64,000 nucleotides of DNA, taken from NCBI GenBank assembly GCA_040388375.1, contig JAZKBU010000006.1, positions 333,909 through 397,908 on the forward strand, written 5' to 3'. A program made the position numbers and the translations under genes. The notes under the pieces were generated by a model that worked only from the letters and a program-made list of their open reading frames with translations, was not told the origin of the DNA and made no database searches. This stretch comes from Bacteroidota bacterium. Lineage in GTDB: Bacteria > Bacteroidota > Bacteroidia > UKL13-3. Shown here piece after piece: positions 29,440 through 37,768 of this stretch (its first letter is position 1; each line of letters begins with the position of its first letter).

Positions 29440-30648
29440 ATGAACGCAAAGAAACCCGCTATAGCGTTAATAGATGAAAATCCTGAGTTAATTGTTGATT
29501 TCTCACATCAATTCAGAGATAATTTTGAAATTTTTAGTTTCGAAAATGTTTTTCAATTTATACAATGGACCAATAAAAACCCTCCCGTAAAACTGATTAT
29601 TTCTGGTAATGATTTACTAGGTGTTAAAGGGATGACATTACGAAAAAACTGTAAAAACATTCCCAAAACAGCCAATGTTCCATTTATTACCTTAGTACCC
29701 AAAATAACCGAACGCAATAAAAGCGTAGCATTACACGAAGAGTTTGCAGATATTTTTGATTTGCCCATCAATAAAAATGATTTTTTAATAAGGGCTAATT
29801 ATTTAATAGATAATCCTCCACGTTACCACCAGTCAATTTTAAATGCACGTAATGAGTTTGCTGATTACTCAATGCCGTTTATGAAACGATTGTTTGATAT
29901 TTTGGTTTCAGGAATTGCGCTGCTTTGCTTATCACCGGTATTTTTACTCATAGCTCTTTTAATCAGATTAGAAAGCAAAGGCAAAGTATTTTACTTTAGT
30001 AAACGTGTAGGCACAGGTTATAATGTATTTAAGTTTTATAAGTTTAGAAGTATGCGTACAGGTGCTGACAGTATGCTTAAAGACCTAAAACATTTAAACC
30101 AATACACCAATACCAAAGCGACTGCAACAAACGAAAATGCCAATCAAACATTTGACTTAAAAGTATATTTATGTGACGATTGTAAAAGCAAAAACATATC
30201 ATGCCAGGCATCGCTTTTTATGGATGGTATTCAAATTTGTGAAAAAGCGTATATTGAAAAACGCAAAACCAATGCAGGCTCTACCTTTATTAAAATAGAG
30301 AATGACCCGCGTATTACAAGGGTTGGGCGCTTTATAAGAAATACCAGTATTGATGAATTACCACAACTTTGGAATGTATTAATTGGCGATATGAGTATTG
30401 TAGGAAACAGGCCTTTGCCTCTTTACGAAGCTGAAAAAATCACAACAGACCAGTTCTCGATGCGCTTTATTGCACCTGCAGGTATTACCGGTTTATGGCA
30501 GGTAACCAAACGCGGAAAAGGCGGCCCGATGAGCGAAGAAGAACGCATGGAATTAGATAATGAATATGCTAAAACATACTCGTTTTGGAATGATATAAAG
30601 TTAATCCTTAAAACCATTCCTGCTTTGTTTCAAAAGGAAAACGTTTAG
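29440..30648 (+). CDS. Pseudo-receiver / priming sugar transferase fusion
   Basis: A 402-residue protein of two parts. Residues 5-123 follow the receiver pattern (LIDENPEL, then KLIISGNDLLGVKG) but the phosphoacceptor Asp is replaced (Ser55/Gly56) and the Lys of the KP motif is lost (DLPIN). Residues 145-402 are a polyprenyl-phosphate sugar-1-phosphate transferase (WcaJ/WbaP type, bacterial sugar transferase family): membrane helix 153-177, FKFYKFRSMRTGAD, SIDELPQLWNVLIGDMSIVG and PAGITGLWQV. Between KFRSM and the IENDPRITRVGRF segment is an insert of about 70 residues with four Cys (245, 248, 255, 267). It should start a lipid-linked glycan at the inner membrane. The fusion and context imply control by the receiver proteins. 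Confidence 0.9.
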   Translation: MNAKKPAIALIDENPELIVDFSHQFRDNFEIFSFENVFQFIQWTNKNPPVKLIISGNDLLGVKGMTLRKNCKNIPKTANVPFITLVPKITERNKSVALHEEFADIFDLPINKNDFLIRANYLIDNPPRYHQSILNARNEFADYSMPFMKRLFDILVSGIALLCLSPVFLLIALLIRLESKGKVFYFSKRVGTGYNVFKFYKFRSMRTGADSMLKDLKHLNQYTNTKATATNENANQTFDLKVYLCDDCKSKNISCQASLFMDGIQICEKAYIEKRKTNAGSTFIKIENDPRITRVGRFIRNTSIDELPQLWNVLIGDMSIVGNRPLPLYEAEKITTDQFSMRFIAPAGITGLWQVTKRGKGGPMSEEERMELDNEYAKTYSFWNDIKLILKTIPALFQKENV

Positions 30649-30659
30649 TAAACCAATAC

Positions 30660-31019
30660 TTAAAACTGTCCAGTTCTCAGTAAAACCAAAGTACAAGCCT
30701 CTAAAGCTTCAATTCCTTTTTCTCTTAACGTTTTTTCAAATTCCGTGTTTTCTGTTCCCGGATTAAATATAACACGCTTAGGTTTTAAGGCAATAATTTT
30801 ATCTGTATATTCCTTTTGATTCTGCTTGTTTAGATACAATGTTACCGTATCAAAGTCCGTTTCCGTAGGCCAAGCCGTTTTAATTGTAACATTTTCAATT
30901 GCTCCTTCCTTTAAACCAAACGGATATACCTCATGTTTATATTCACCCAACATAACAGTGGCTATATAAGCATATCTGTCAGGTTTTGCGCTTGCTCCTA
31001 TAACTAAAGTTTTTTTCAT
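30660..31019 (-). CDS. CoA-binding domain protein (YccU-like)
   Basis: A 119-residue stand-alone Rossmann-type CoA-binding domain, as found at the N-terminus of succinyl-CoA ligases: KKTLVIGASAKPDRYAYIA, VYPFGLKEG, IIALKPKRVIFNPGTEN and EALEACTLVLL. The family's role is not known; it probably senses or holds CoA. It lies alone on the minus strand, converging with the sugar transferase gene (11 bases between, no hairpin) and divergent from pheT. Confidence 0.88.
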   Translation of the reverse strand: MKKTLVIGASAKPDRYAYIATVMLGEYKHEVYPFGLKEGAIENVTIKTAWPTETDFDTVTLYLNKQNQKEYTDKIIALKPKRVIFNPGTENTEFEKTLREKGIEALEACTLVLLRTGQF

Positions 31020-31101
31020 ATTTCAAAATTAACAATCCGCATTGGTATTTTATTATTTTCGCACTTTAATTTACAAATACCCATAAAGGTAATTTTACGC
31101 A

Positions 31102-33528
31102 ATGAAAATAAGTTATAACTGGTTAAAAGATTTAATAAATATAGATTCAAATGCCCAAGAAATTGGCAAGTTACTTACGGGAACCGGACTTGAAGTAGAA
31201 AGCATAGAAACATTTCAGAATATAAAAGGTGGTTTAGAGGGAATTGTAGTAGGATTTGTAAAAGAAAGAGTAAAACATCCCAATGCAGATAAACTAAGCG
31301 TTTGCAAAGTAGATATAGGCATTGGTGAAGACAAACAAATAGTATGTGGTGCACCCAATGTAGATGCCGGGCAAAAAGTATTGGTAGCAACTGTTGGCGC
31401 CACTGTTTATCCAACAAAAGGCGAACCATTTAAAATAAGCAAATCGAAAATACGTGGCGAAGTAAGTGAAGGGATGATTTGCGCAGAAGATGAATTAAGT
31501 TTAGGCGAAAGCCATGATGGTATTTTAGTTTTACCGGAGCACTATGAAATTGGAAAACCTGCTGCCCATTATTTTGACATTTATTCTGACAGTATATTTG
31601 AAATAGGTTTAACCGCCAACAGGGGCGATGCAGCCAGCCATTTAGGAGTAGCAAGAGATTTAAGAGCAGTTACCGGACAAGAATTAAAAACGGTTCAATA
31701 CCAGCTACCAGCCATCAATGAAAAAAATACTATTGAAGTTATAATAGAAGACTTGGAAAGCTGTAAAAGGTATTCAGGCCTTAGTATTTCTAATATCAGC
31801 GTAAAACAATCGCCAGAATGGATACAGAACAAACTAAAAGCAATAGGTATTAATCCCATCAACAATATTGTTGATGCTACCAATTATGTTTTACATGAAT
31901 TGGGTCAACCAATTCATGCTTTTGATGCTGATAAAATGGAAGGCAATAAAATAATTGTTAAAAAAGCCGTAGCCAATAGTAAATTTACTACGCTCGACAA
32001 AGTAGAGCGTACTTTAAATGGCCATGAATGTTTAATTTGTGATACCCAAAAACCATTGGCTATAGCCGGTGTGTTTGGCGGATTAGATTCTGGCATTACT
32101 ACTCAAACCAAAAATATATTTTTAGAGAGTGCTTATTTTGATGCTGTAAGTATTCGTAAGACAGCCAAAGCACACACCTTAAGTACTGATGCAAGTTTCA
32201 GGTATGAAAGAGGAACAGATCCTAACATAACCATTGATGCTTTAATTAGATTAGCCAACTTAATAATAGAAATAGCAGACGGAGAAATAACATCTGACAT
32301 TATTGATATTTATCCAAGCAAAATAGAAAAGATAGTTATTGATTTCTCCTTGAGCAAAGCCAACCAACTTATTGGAAAAGACATTGAAAAAGAAAGAGTT
32401 TTAACCATTTTTAAAGCTTTGGATATTGAAGTACTGGCCGACAAAAACGATATACTCAATATAGCCATACCAGCTTACCGTTCTGATGTAACACGTCAAG
32501 CTGATGTTACTGAAGAAATTTTACGCATATACGGTTTAAACAGTATTGAAATAGGCAACGATATTAAATCGACCATAGCGTACAACAGCACTGAACAAAA
32601 AGTAAAAATAAAAAATAATTTAGCCAATTACTTAAGTGCAAACGGATTTAATGAAATAGCCACCAACACCTTAACAAAATCTGCTTACTACCCCGAAGCA
32701 GCATTGGTAAATGCAGTAAAAATTTTGAATCCACTTAGCAATGATTTGGATATTATGCGTATGGATATGGTTCAAAACATGCTGGAAGCCATGCAATATA
32801 ACCGCAACAGAAAACTACACGACCTGCGTTTTTTTGAATTTGGAAAAACTTACCACAAAGGTATCAATGCCGAAGACAAACAAGTACTGGAAGGTTATTC
32901 TGAAAAATCGCACTTGGTGATTGGCTTATGCGGACGCAAAGAAGCTGAAAGCTGGAATGCATCCAACCAAACTGTTAACTATTTTACCATAAAAGGTATA
33001 GTGCTTTCTTTATTAGCAAAAAGTAAGTTAAAAAACGTTGAAATTCAACAGGAACAAAAAGAAAATTTTGAGTTTGTTACCAGTGTACTGTTTAAACAAA
33101 AAGAAATAGCCGTTTTCGGTCAGTTAAAAACTGAATTAGCAGGTAAATTTGATATTGATTTGCCCGTTTATTATGCCAGTATAAACTTTGATTTATTATA
33201 TGCTTTAAACGCCAATGAAACCACAGTTATTAAACCTGTTTCTATTTTCCCTGCTGTTAAACGCGATTTAGCTTTATTGATTGATGATGCCATTAATTAC
33301 GCACAACTAGAGAAAATTGCTGTTAAAACAGACAATAAACTAATTAAAGCCATTAATGTATTTGACGTTTACAAAGGCGATAAAATTGAAAGTGGTAAAA
33401 AAAGCTATGCGTTGAGTTTTATTTTACAAGATGAAACAAAAACATTAACGGACCAGGAAATTGATGCTGTAATGAACAAATTGATTAAAAACTACGAAAA
33501 AGAAATTGGAGCTACCCTGAGAGCCTAG
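31102..33528 (+). CDS. pheT: Phenylalanyl-tRNA synthetase beta subunit
   Basis: Beta chain of the (alpha-beta)2 enzyme that charges tRNA-Phe. The 808-residue protein has the N-terminal tRNA-binding OB domain (about 40-150, VKHPNADKLSVCKVD), the B3/B4 editing domain (about 215-390), B5 (about 405-470), the catalytic-like core, and the C-terminal FDX-ACB anticodon-binding domain (FPAVKRDLALLID onwards). Full length. pheS is not adjacent in the window. It heads a run of genes on the plus strand: a coiled-coil protein 3 bases downstream, then zapA and rny. Confidence 0.97.
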   Translation: MKISYNWLKDLINIDSNAQEIGKLLTGTGLEVESIETFQNIKGGLEGIVVGFVKERVKHPNADKLSVCKVDIGIGEDKQIVCGAPNVDAGQKVLVATVGATVYPTKGEPFKISKSKIRGEVSEGMICAEDELSLGESHDGILVLPEHYEIGKPAAHYFDIYSDSIFEIGLTANRGDAASHLGVARDLRAVTGQELKTVQYQLPAINEKNTIEVIIEDLESCKRYSGLSISNISVKQSPEWIQNKLKAIGINPINNIVDATNYVLHELGQPIHAFDADKMEGNKIIVKKAVANSKFTTLDKVERTLNGHECLICDTQKPLAIAGVFGGLDSGITTQTKNIFLESAYFDAVSIRKTAKAHTLSTDASFRYERGTDPNITIDALIRLANLIIEIADGEITSDIIDIYPSKIEKIVIDFSLSKANQLIGKDIEKERVLTIFKALDIEVLADKNDILNIAIPAYRSDVTRQADVTEEILRIYGLNSIEIGNDIKSTIAYNSTEQKVKIKNNLANYLSANGFNEIATNTLTKSAYYPEAALVNAVKILNPLSNDLDIMRMDMVQNMLEAMQYNRNRKLHDLRFFEFGKTYHKGINAEDKQVLEGYSEKSHLVIGLCGRKEAESWNASNQTVNYFTIKGIVLSLLAKSKLKNVEIQQEQKENFEFVTSVLFKQKEIAVFGQLKTELAGKFDIDLPVYYASINFDLLYALNANETTVIKPVSIFPAVKRDLALLIDDAINYAQLEKIAVKTDNKLIKAINVFDVYKGDKIESGKKSYALSFILQDETKTLTDQEIDAVMNKLIKNYEKEIGATLRA

Positions 33529-33531
33529 ATT

Positions 33532-33822
33532 ATGAATAGCAATTTGTTTTTAAGTACCGAGATTAAACTAAGGGTTGTTAAACTCCTGAATCAAAATAAA
33601 AATTTGATGGCTAGTAACTTGGAACTTGAAAATAAAATAAATGAACTCAACAAAATAGTTGAAAAACAAAAAAACTTATTGCAAGAGATAGAAGATAACA
33701 ATAAAATTATTAAACTTGCGAGAGAAATACATTTATCAACCAAAGAAAAGCAGGAATTGAAATTGGAGTTGAAGGAAAAAATTAAGTTGATTGATGAATG
33801 TATAAAAATGTTAAGCCAGTAA
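33532..33822 (+). CDS. Small coiled-coil protein (possible ZapA partner)
   Basis: A 96-residue, highly charged protein with almost no Pro or Gly and leucine/asparagine heptads over nearly its whole length (LELENKINELNKIVEKQK, LKLELKEKIKLIDE), so a coiled coil is predicted. Starts at the ATG 3 bases after the pheT stop, and zapA starts 12 bases after its stop. Similar short coiled-coil proteins ahead of zapA are seen in Bacteroidota and could play a ZapB-like role at the division ring. That role is inferred from position only. Confidence 0.7.
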   Translation: MNSNLFLSTEIKLRVVKLLNQNKNLMASNLELENKINELNKIVEKQKNLLQEIEDNNKIIKLAREIHLSTKEKQELKLELKEKIKLIDECIKMLSQ

Positions 33823-33834
33823 TATTCTTAACAG

Positions 33835-34122
33835 TTGAACGAAATATCAATTAATATCAATATAGCCGGGCGCAATTACCCGCTTACCATTGCACCAGCC
33901 GATGAGGAAGCAGTGAGAACAGCCGGTAAAATGATAAATGACAAATTGAACGTGTATAGCGAACAATTTTCACTAAAAGATAAACAAGATGCTTTAGCCA
34001 TGTTTGCTTTAGAAATAAGCATGGAGCATCAGAAACAAAAGGCATTGGCAAAAACCAATGACGAATTAATAGCTACAGAATTAAATTCAATTAAGCAGCT
34101 ATTAGCCCCTGTTCAGCTTTAA
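33835..34122 (+). CDS. zapA: Cell division protein ZapA
   Basis: A 95-residue protein that binds FtsZ and bundles its filaments. The N-terminal ISININIAGRNYPLTIAP and the middle EEAVRTAGKMINDKL match ZapA, followed by a helical C-terminal half (DALAMFALEISMEHQ) for dimerisation. The start is a TTG at 33835; there is no ATG before the conserved region. It sits between the coiled-coil gene and rny, an order common in this phylum. Confidence 0.9.
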   Translation: MNEISININIAGRNYPLTIAPADEEAVRTAGKMINDKLNVYSEQFSLKDKQDALAMFALEISMEHQKQKALAKTNDELIATELNSIKQLLAPVQL

Positions 34123-34180
34123 ATTAAGACCCTCTTACTGTGTTTAACTAAGTTTTACTAATTTATTAAACCACAAACAA

Positions 34181-35722
34181 ATGAACATTTTTTTAATAGT
34201 AATTATTGCCATGGTAACATTTGGAGCAGGTGCTACCATTATGTTTTTCATAAACAATAATTTACTTAAAAGTAAAGCAGAAAATGTAATGAAGGATGCC
34301 GAAGCGCAAGCCGAAATTACCAAGAAGAAAAGAGAGTTAGAAGCCAAAGAAAAATTTATACAATTAAAGGCTGAACACGAAAAAGAAGTTCAACAACGCA
34401 ATAATCAAGTAGCACAAAATGAAAACAGGCTAAAACAAGTTGAAAACTCTTTAAAACAAAAAACAGAGCAAGCCACCAAAAAGGATAACGAGCTTGAACA
34501 GATAAAACAGACTTTAACTAAACAGCAGGAAGTAGTTAAACAAAAGCAAGCAGATGCGGAAAAAGCACTAGCCAATCAACAAAAACAATTAGAAAAAATA
34601 GCTGGTCTTTCTGCTGACGAAGCAAAAAAACAATTGGTTGAAACTTTAACCGAAGAAGCCCGCACAGAAGCTTTAAGCCGCGTAAAAGATATTGTTGATG
34701 AAGCAAAATTAACTGCCAACAAAGAAGCTAAAAAAATAATTTTAGGAACTATCCAACGTACCGCAGCTGAACATGCTATAGAAAATGCCGTTTCTATTTT
34801 CAATATTGACAGTGACGAGATGAAAGGTAGAATTATTGGAAGAGAAGGACGTAATATCAGAGCATTAGAAGCAGCAACAGGTGTTGAATTTATAGTTGAT
34901 GATACACCGGAAGCTATTATCCTTTCTTGCTTCGATCCTATCAGAAGAGAAATTGCACGCCTATCTATTCACAGGTTAGTGACAGACGGACGTATACATC
35001 CTGCCCGTATTGAAGAAGTTGTTGCCAAAACAAAAAAACAAATTGAGGACGAGATTGTAGAAACAGGAGAGCGTACTTGTATTGATTTAGGTATACATGG
35101 CTTACACCCAGAACTAATCAGAATGGTTGGCCGTATGCGTTTCCGCTCAAGTTACGGACAAAATTTATTAATGCATAGCCGTGAAGTAGCCAACTTATGT
35201 GCTACCATGGCAGCAGAATTAGGCTTAAACGTTAAATTAGCTAAACGTGCCGGCTTATTACACGATATAGGTAAAGTGCCAGATGACGATGCAGAAACTC
35301 CGCATGCTTTATTAGGAATGAAACTGGCTGAAAAATACAAAGAGCATCCGGAAGTAATTAATGCCATTGGAGCGCATCATGACGAAATAGAAATGACCAG
35401 CATGCTTTCACCTATAGTACAGGCTTGCGATGCTATTAGCGGAGCCCGCCCTGGAGCTCGTAGAGAAGATACCGAAAACTATATGAAACGCTTAAAAACC
35501 TTAGAAGATATGGCTTTAAGCTTTAAAGGTGTAGAGAAAGCATTTGCTATACAAGCAGGCCGTGAATTACGTGTAATGGTTGAAAGCGAAAAAGTAACTG
35601 ATGAAGAAGCAGAAATGATTTCATTAAACTTATCGAACAGGATACAAACCGAAATGACCTATCCTGGTCAGATAAAAGTAACCGTAATCAGAGAACGTAG
35701 AGCTGTTAACTATGCTAAATAA
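34181..35722 (+). CDS. rny: Ribonuclease Y
   Basis: Membrane-anchored endoribonuclease that starts mRNA decay. The 513-residue protein has one N-terminal membrane helix (about 4-25), a long coiled coil (about 30-160), a KH RNA-binding domain (about 200-260, [15 protein letters not shown]), and an HD metal-dependent nuclease domain with [12 protein letters not shown] and IGAHHDEIE. Full length. A 13-base-pair terminator-like hairpin sits about 22 bases beyond its stop, inside the start of the next gene, so expression of downstream genes may be limited at this point. Confidence 0.97.
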   Translation: MNIFLIVIIAMVTFGAGATIMFFINNNLLKSKAENVMKDAEAQAEITKKKRELEAKEKFIQLKAEHEKEVQQRNNQVAQNENRLKQVENSLKQKTEQATKKDNELEQIKQTLTKQQEVVKQKQADAEKALANQQKQLEKIAGLSADEAKKQLVETLTEEARTEALSRVKDIVDEAKLTANKEAKKIILGTIQRTAAEHAIENAVSIFNIDSDEMKGRIIGREGRNIRALEAATGVEFIVDDTPEAIILSCFDPIRREIARLSIHRLVTDGRIHPARIEEVVAKTKKQIEDEIVETGERTCIDLGIHGLHPELIRMVGRMRFRSSYGQNLLMHSREVANLCATMAAELGLNVKLAKRAGLLHDIGKVPDDDAETPHALLGMKLAEKYKEHPEVINAIGAHHDEIEMTSMLSPIVQACDAISGARPGARREDTENYMKRLKTLEDMALSFKGVEKAFAIQAGRELRVMVESEKVTDEEAEMISLNLSNRIQTEMTYPGQIKVTVIRERRAVNYAK

Positions 35723-36470
35723 AAAGCATAATAAAACTTTATTTAAAAACTGTAACCGACTCCAATTGGTTACAGTTTTTTTCATTTTAGCTTTGCTCAG
35801 TTTTAAAACGGCTAACGAAAATTTTGAACGTATTAGCTTAACCATGCAAAGCAAAAAGGTTATCAATGGCAAATTAGTCATTACCAATGCCGATGTGTTT
35901 TATGCGGCTGATGGCAAAATGGTAACCCATATATTATCGCCAATTGAAACAGTAGTTATTAATAACACAAAAGGCGATTTAAACATTTACAACCCCAGGG
36001 AAAATGAAGTTTACAAAGAATTTAATTATAACCAAGGGACAGAAAGCACTTCATTGTATTATTTTTTAAAAGACAGAAACAATGAATTGGGTTTACGCAG
36101 TTTAGGCTTTAAATTAAATAACTCGAAAGTAGAAAATGGATATATAGTTACAAGCTGGGTACCACCTGCTCAGTATATGAAAATGTTTAATTCAGTAGAG
36201 CTTGTTTACCAGCAAGGCAAGCCTGTTTTCCTTAAATTTATCAATAATAAAAACAAAGCTATTAAGAAGAGTTATTATTATAATTATACCAAAGTATTGA
36301 ACTTAAATTTTCCTTTAGCCATTACACATATCAGTTATTTTGATAATGGTGATTCGACTGTTGAAAAAACCATATACTCCAACATAAAAGTAAATAATGC
36401 CAGCAACAACTCTTATTTTGATTTTAATATACCGGCCAATGCCAAACTAAAAAGTAGCGGCAACAAATGA
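35712..36470 (+). CDS. LolA-like exported protein, start unsure
   Basis: Up to 252 residues. After a basic N-terminus and a hydrophobic segment (about 19-34, [13 protein letters not shown]) comes a beta-rich domain: [60 protein letters not shown]. The plan resembles LolA-type lipoprotein carriers of the periplasm, though similarity is loose. The ATG at 35712 overlaps the rny stop by 11 bases; an in-frame TTG at 35766 would start translation inside a terminator-like hairpin (35745-35782). It overlaps the next gene, an exported YidD, by the sequence ATGA, so those are coupled. Confidence 0.6.
   Translation: MLNKKHNKTLFKNCNRLQLVTVFFILALLSFKTANENFERISLTMQSKKVINGKLVITNADVFYAADGKMVTHILSPIETVVINNTKGDLNIYNPRENEVYKEFNYNQGTESTSLYYFLKDRNNELGLRSLGFKLNNSKVENGYIVTSWVPPAQYMKMFNSVELVYQQGKPVFLKFINNKNKAIKKSYYYNYTKVLNLNFPLAITHISYFDNGDSTVEKTIYSNIKVNNASNNSYFDFNIPANAKLKSSGNK
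35745..35782 (+). terminator. Terminator-like hairpin between rny and the LolA-like gene
   Basis: AAAAACTGTAACC (35745-35757) pairs perfectly with GGTTACAGTTTTT (35768-35780), loop of 10 bases, followed by more T. It looks like an intrinsic terminator for rny, but it lies within the coding start of the next gene. Confidence 0.75.
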
Positions 36471-36907
36471 GAGCAATTATTTTTATAATCATACTAAGTA
36501 CTTTTACTCATTCTGTGCATGCACAAATTGACAGCATTGATATTGCCCTAATAAAACAGAAAGAAACAACGTTTAAACCACAAACCCCCATAAGACCTTA
36601 TACTCATTTACACAAAAGCAAATGGCAAACTTATAACCCAATCAATTTAACCTTTTCGGGCTTGATGTTCTTCTATCAAAATATTATTTCCTCGCAAATA
36701 AATGCCAGTTGCTTATACTCTCCTTCATGTAGCGAATATGCCAAAGATTGTATAAAAAAATATGGCTTAATAAAAGGTATGTTTTTAGCAGCCGACCGAG
36801 TACAAAAGTGTAACAGAATTACATTGTTAGGTTTAGACTTAAAGAAACTAAATAAACACAATCGTTTCAACGATTCGGCTGACGATTATAGTTGTAAGCA
36901 TAATTAA
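36467..36907 (+). CDS. yidD: YidD family protein with a secretion signal
   Basis: A 146-residue protein. Residues 62-118 match YidD, the membrane protein insertion efficiency factor: FFYQNIISSQINASCLYSPSCSEYAKDCI and a helix ending DRVQKCN; Cys82, Cys88, Cys95 and Cys115 are present. Ordinary YidD is a short cytoplasmic-face protein. Here residues 1-19 form a clear Sec signal peptide (cleavage near VHAQ) and about 40 extra residues precede the domain, so the product should be exported. It is coupled by ATGA overlap to the LolA-like gene and followed immediately by two membrane-protein genes. yidC, rnpA and rpmH, its usual neighbours, are absent. Confidence 0.85.
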   Translation: MRAIIFIIILSTFTHSVHAQIDSIDIALIKQKETTFKPQTPIRPYTHLHKSKWQTYNPINLTFSGLMFFYQNIISSQINASCLYSPSCSEYAKDCIKKYGLIKGMFLAADRVQKCNRITLLGLDLKKLNKHNRFNDSADDYSCKHN

Positions 36908-37768
36908 ATGAAGAAATTTACTTTATTCTTTTTGTTATTAGGCATTCAACTGCTTTTTAAATTACAAGCGCAGCAGGTATTTAATTATTCATTTTACAAA
37001 AGCTTAATCAATCAAAAAGAAAATGATGTAGCCTTATTATACCTTTATAATTGCAGCCAAATAACAAGCAATCCACAAGTATTGGATAGCTTATTGTTCT
37101 TTAGCGGCAAATTACATTTTGATAAAAAGGATTTTACATCTGCTGTAAATGCATTGAATAAAGTAAGTACCAACTCACTTTTTTTACAACAAGCCAGACT
37201 ATATGAAGTAATTGGTTTAGCCTATCTCGACAGTTCGGAGCAATATATCATCAGCAGGTTTCCTGCTAATAATCCTTCAGATAGTGTATTCAATCAAATA
37301 GTAAATATTTCGCATGCAGCTATTGCTTTAATAAAAAATAATATTCAACAATACGATAGTTTACAGCGCACCATAAACGACTCCTTATATTATTATCAAA
37401 GTTTAAAGGCAACTTTAAACAAATGGAGGGTTAACAGTGAAAAGCATAAAAAAAGTCCGCTTGTAGCTGCAGGTCTTTCAGCCATAGTACCTGGCTTGGG
37501 GAAAGTATACGCCAATAAGCCATACGATGGTTTGAGTACCTTTTTAACCCATATACCACTAGCACTTATATTAATTGAAAGTCAAAGTAAAGCGGGCGTA
37601 AACTCTCCACGGTTTATTACCTTTTCAGCCATTGCTTCTTTATTCTATATTGGTAATATATGGAGTAGTTATTTTTATATTTTAAAGAACAGAAAGGAGG
37701 TTAATTTTGACAGGAAGAATGAGATTTTATTACAGTGTAATGTTATGCTTAGGAGCTATTATAACTAA
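36908..37768 (+). CDS. Exported membrane protein, DUF5683-like C-terminus
   Basis: A 286-residue protein with a signal sequence (cleavage near LQAQ), a helical, repeat-like middle (about 30-170) resembling TPR repeats, and a C-terminal hydrophobic part (about 182-262) that includes SAIVPGLGKVYANKPYDG followed by two membrane segments. The PGxGxxYxxKxxxG pattern recurs in the next protein and in DUF5683/TM2-like modules. It starts directly after the yidD stop codon and overlaps the next gene by 50 bases. Function unknown; position points to the envelope, with YidD. Confidence 0.65.
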   Translation: MKKFTLFFLLLGIQLLFKLQAQQVFNYSFYKSLINQKENDVALLYLYNCSQITSNPQVLDSLLFFSGKLHFDKKDFTSAVNALNKVSTNSLFLQQARLYEVIGLAYLDSSEQYIISRFPANNPSDSVFNQIVNISHAAIALIKNNIQQYDSLQRTINDSLYYYQSLKATLNKWRVNSEKHKKSPLVAAGLSAIVPGLGKVYANKPYDGLSTFLTHIPLALILIESQSKAGVNSPRFITFSAIASLFYIGNIWSSYFYILKNRKEVNFDRKNEILLQCNVMLRSYYN

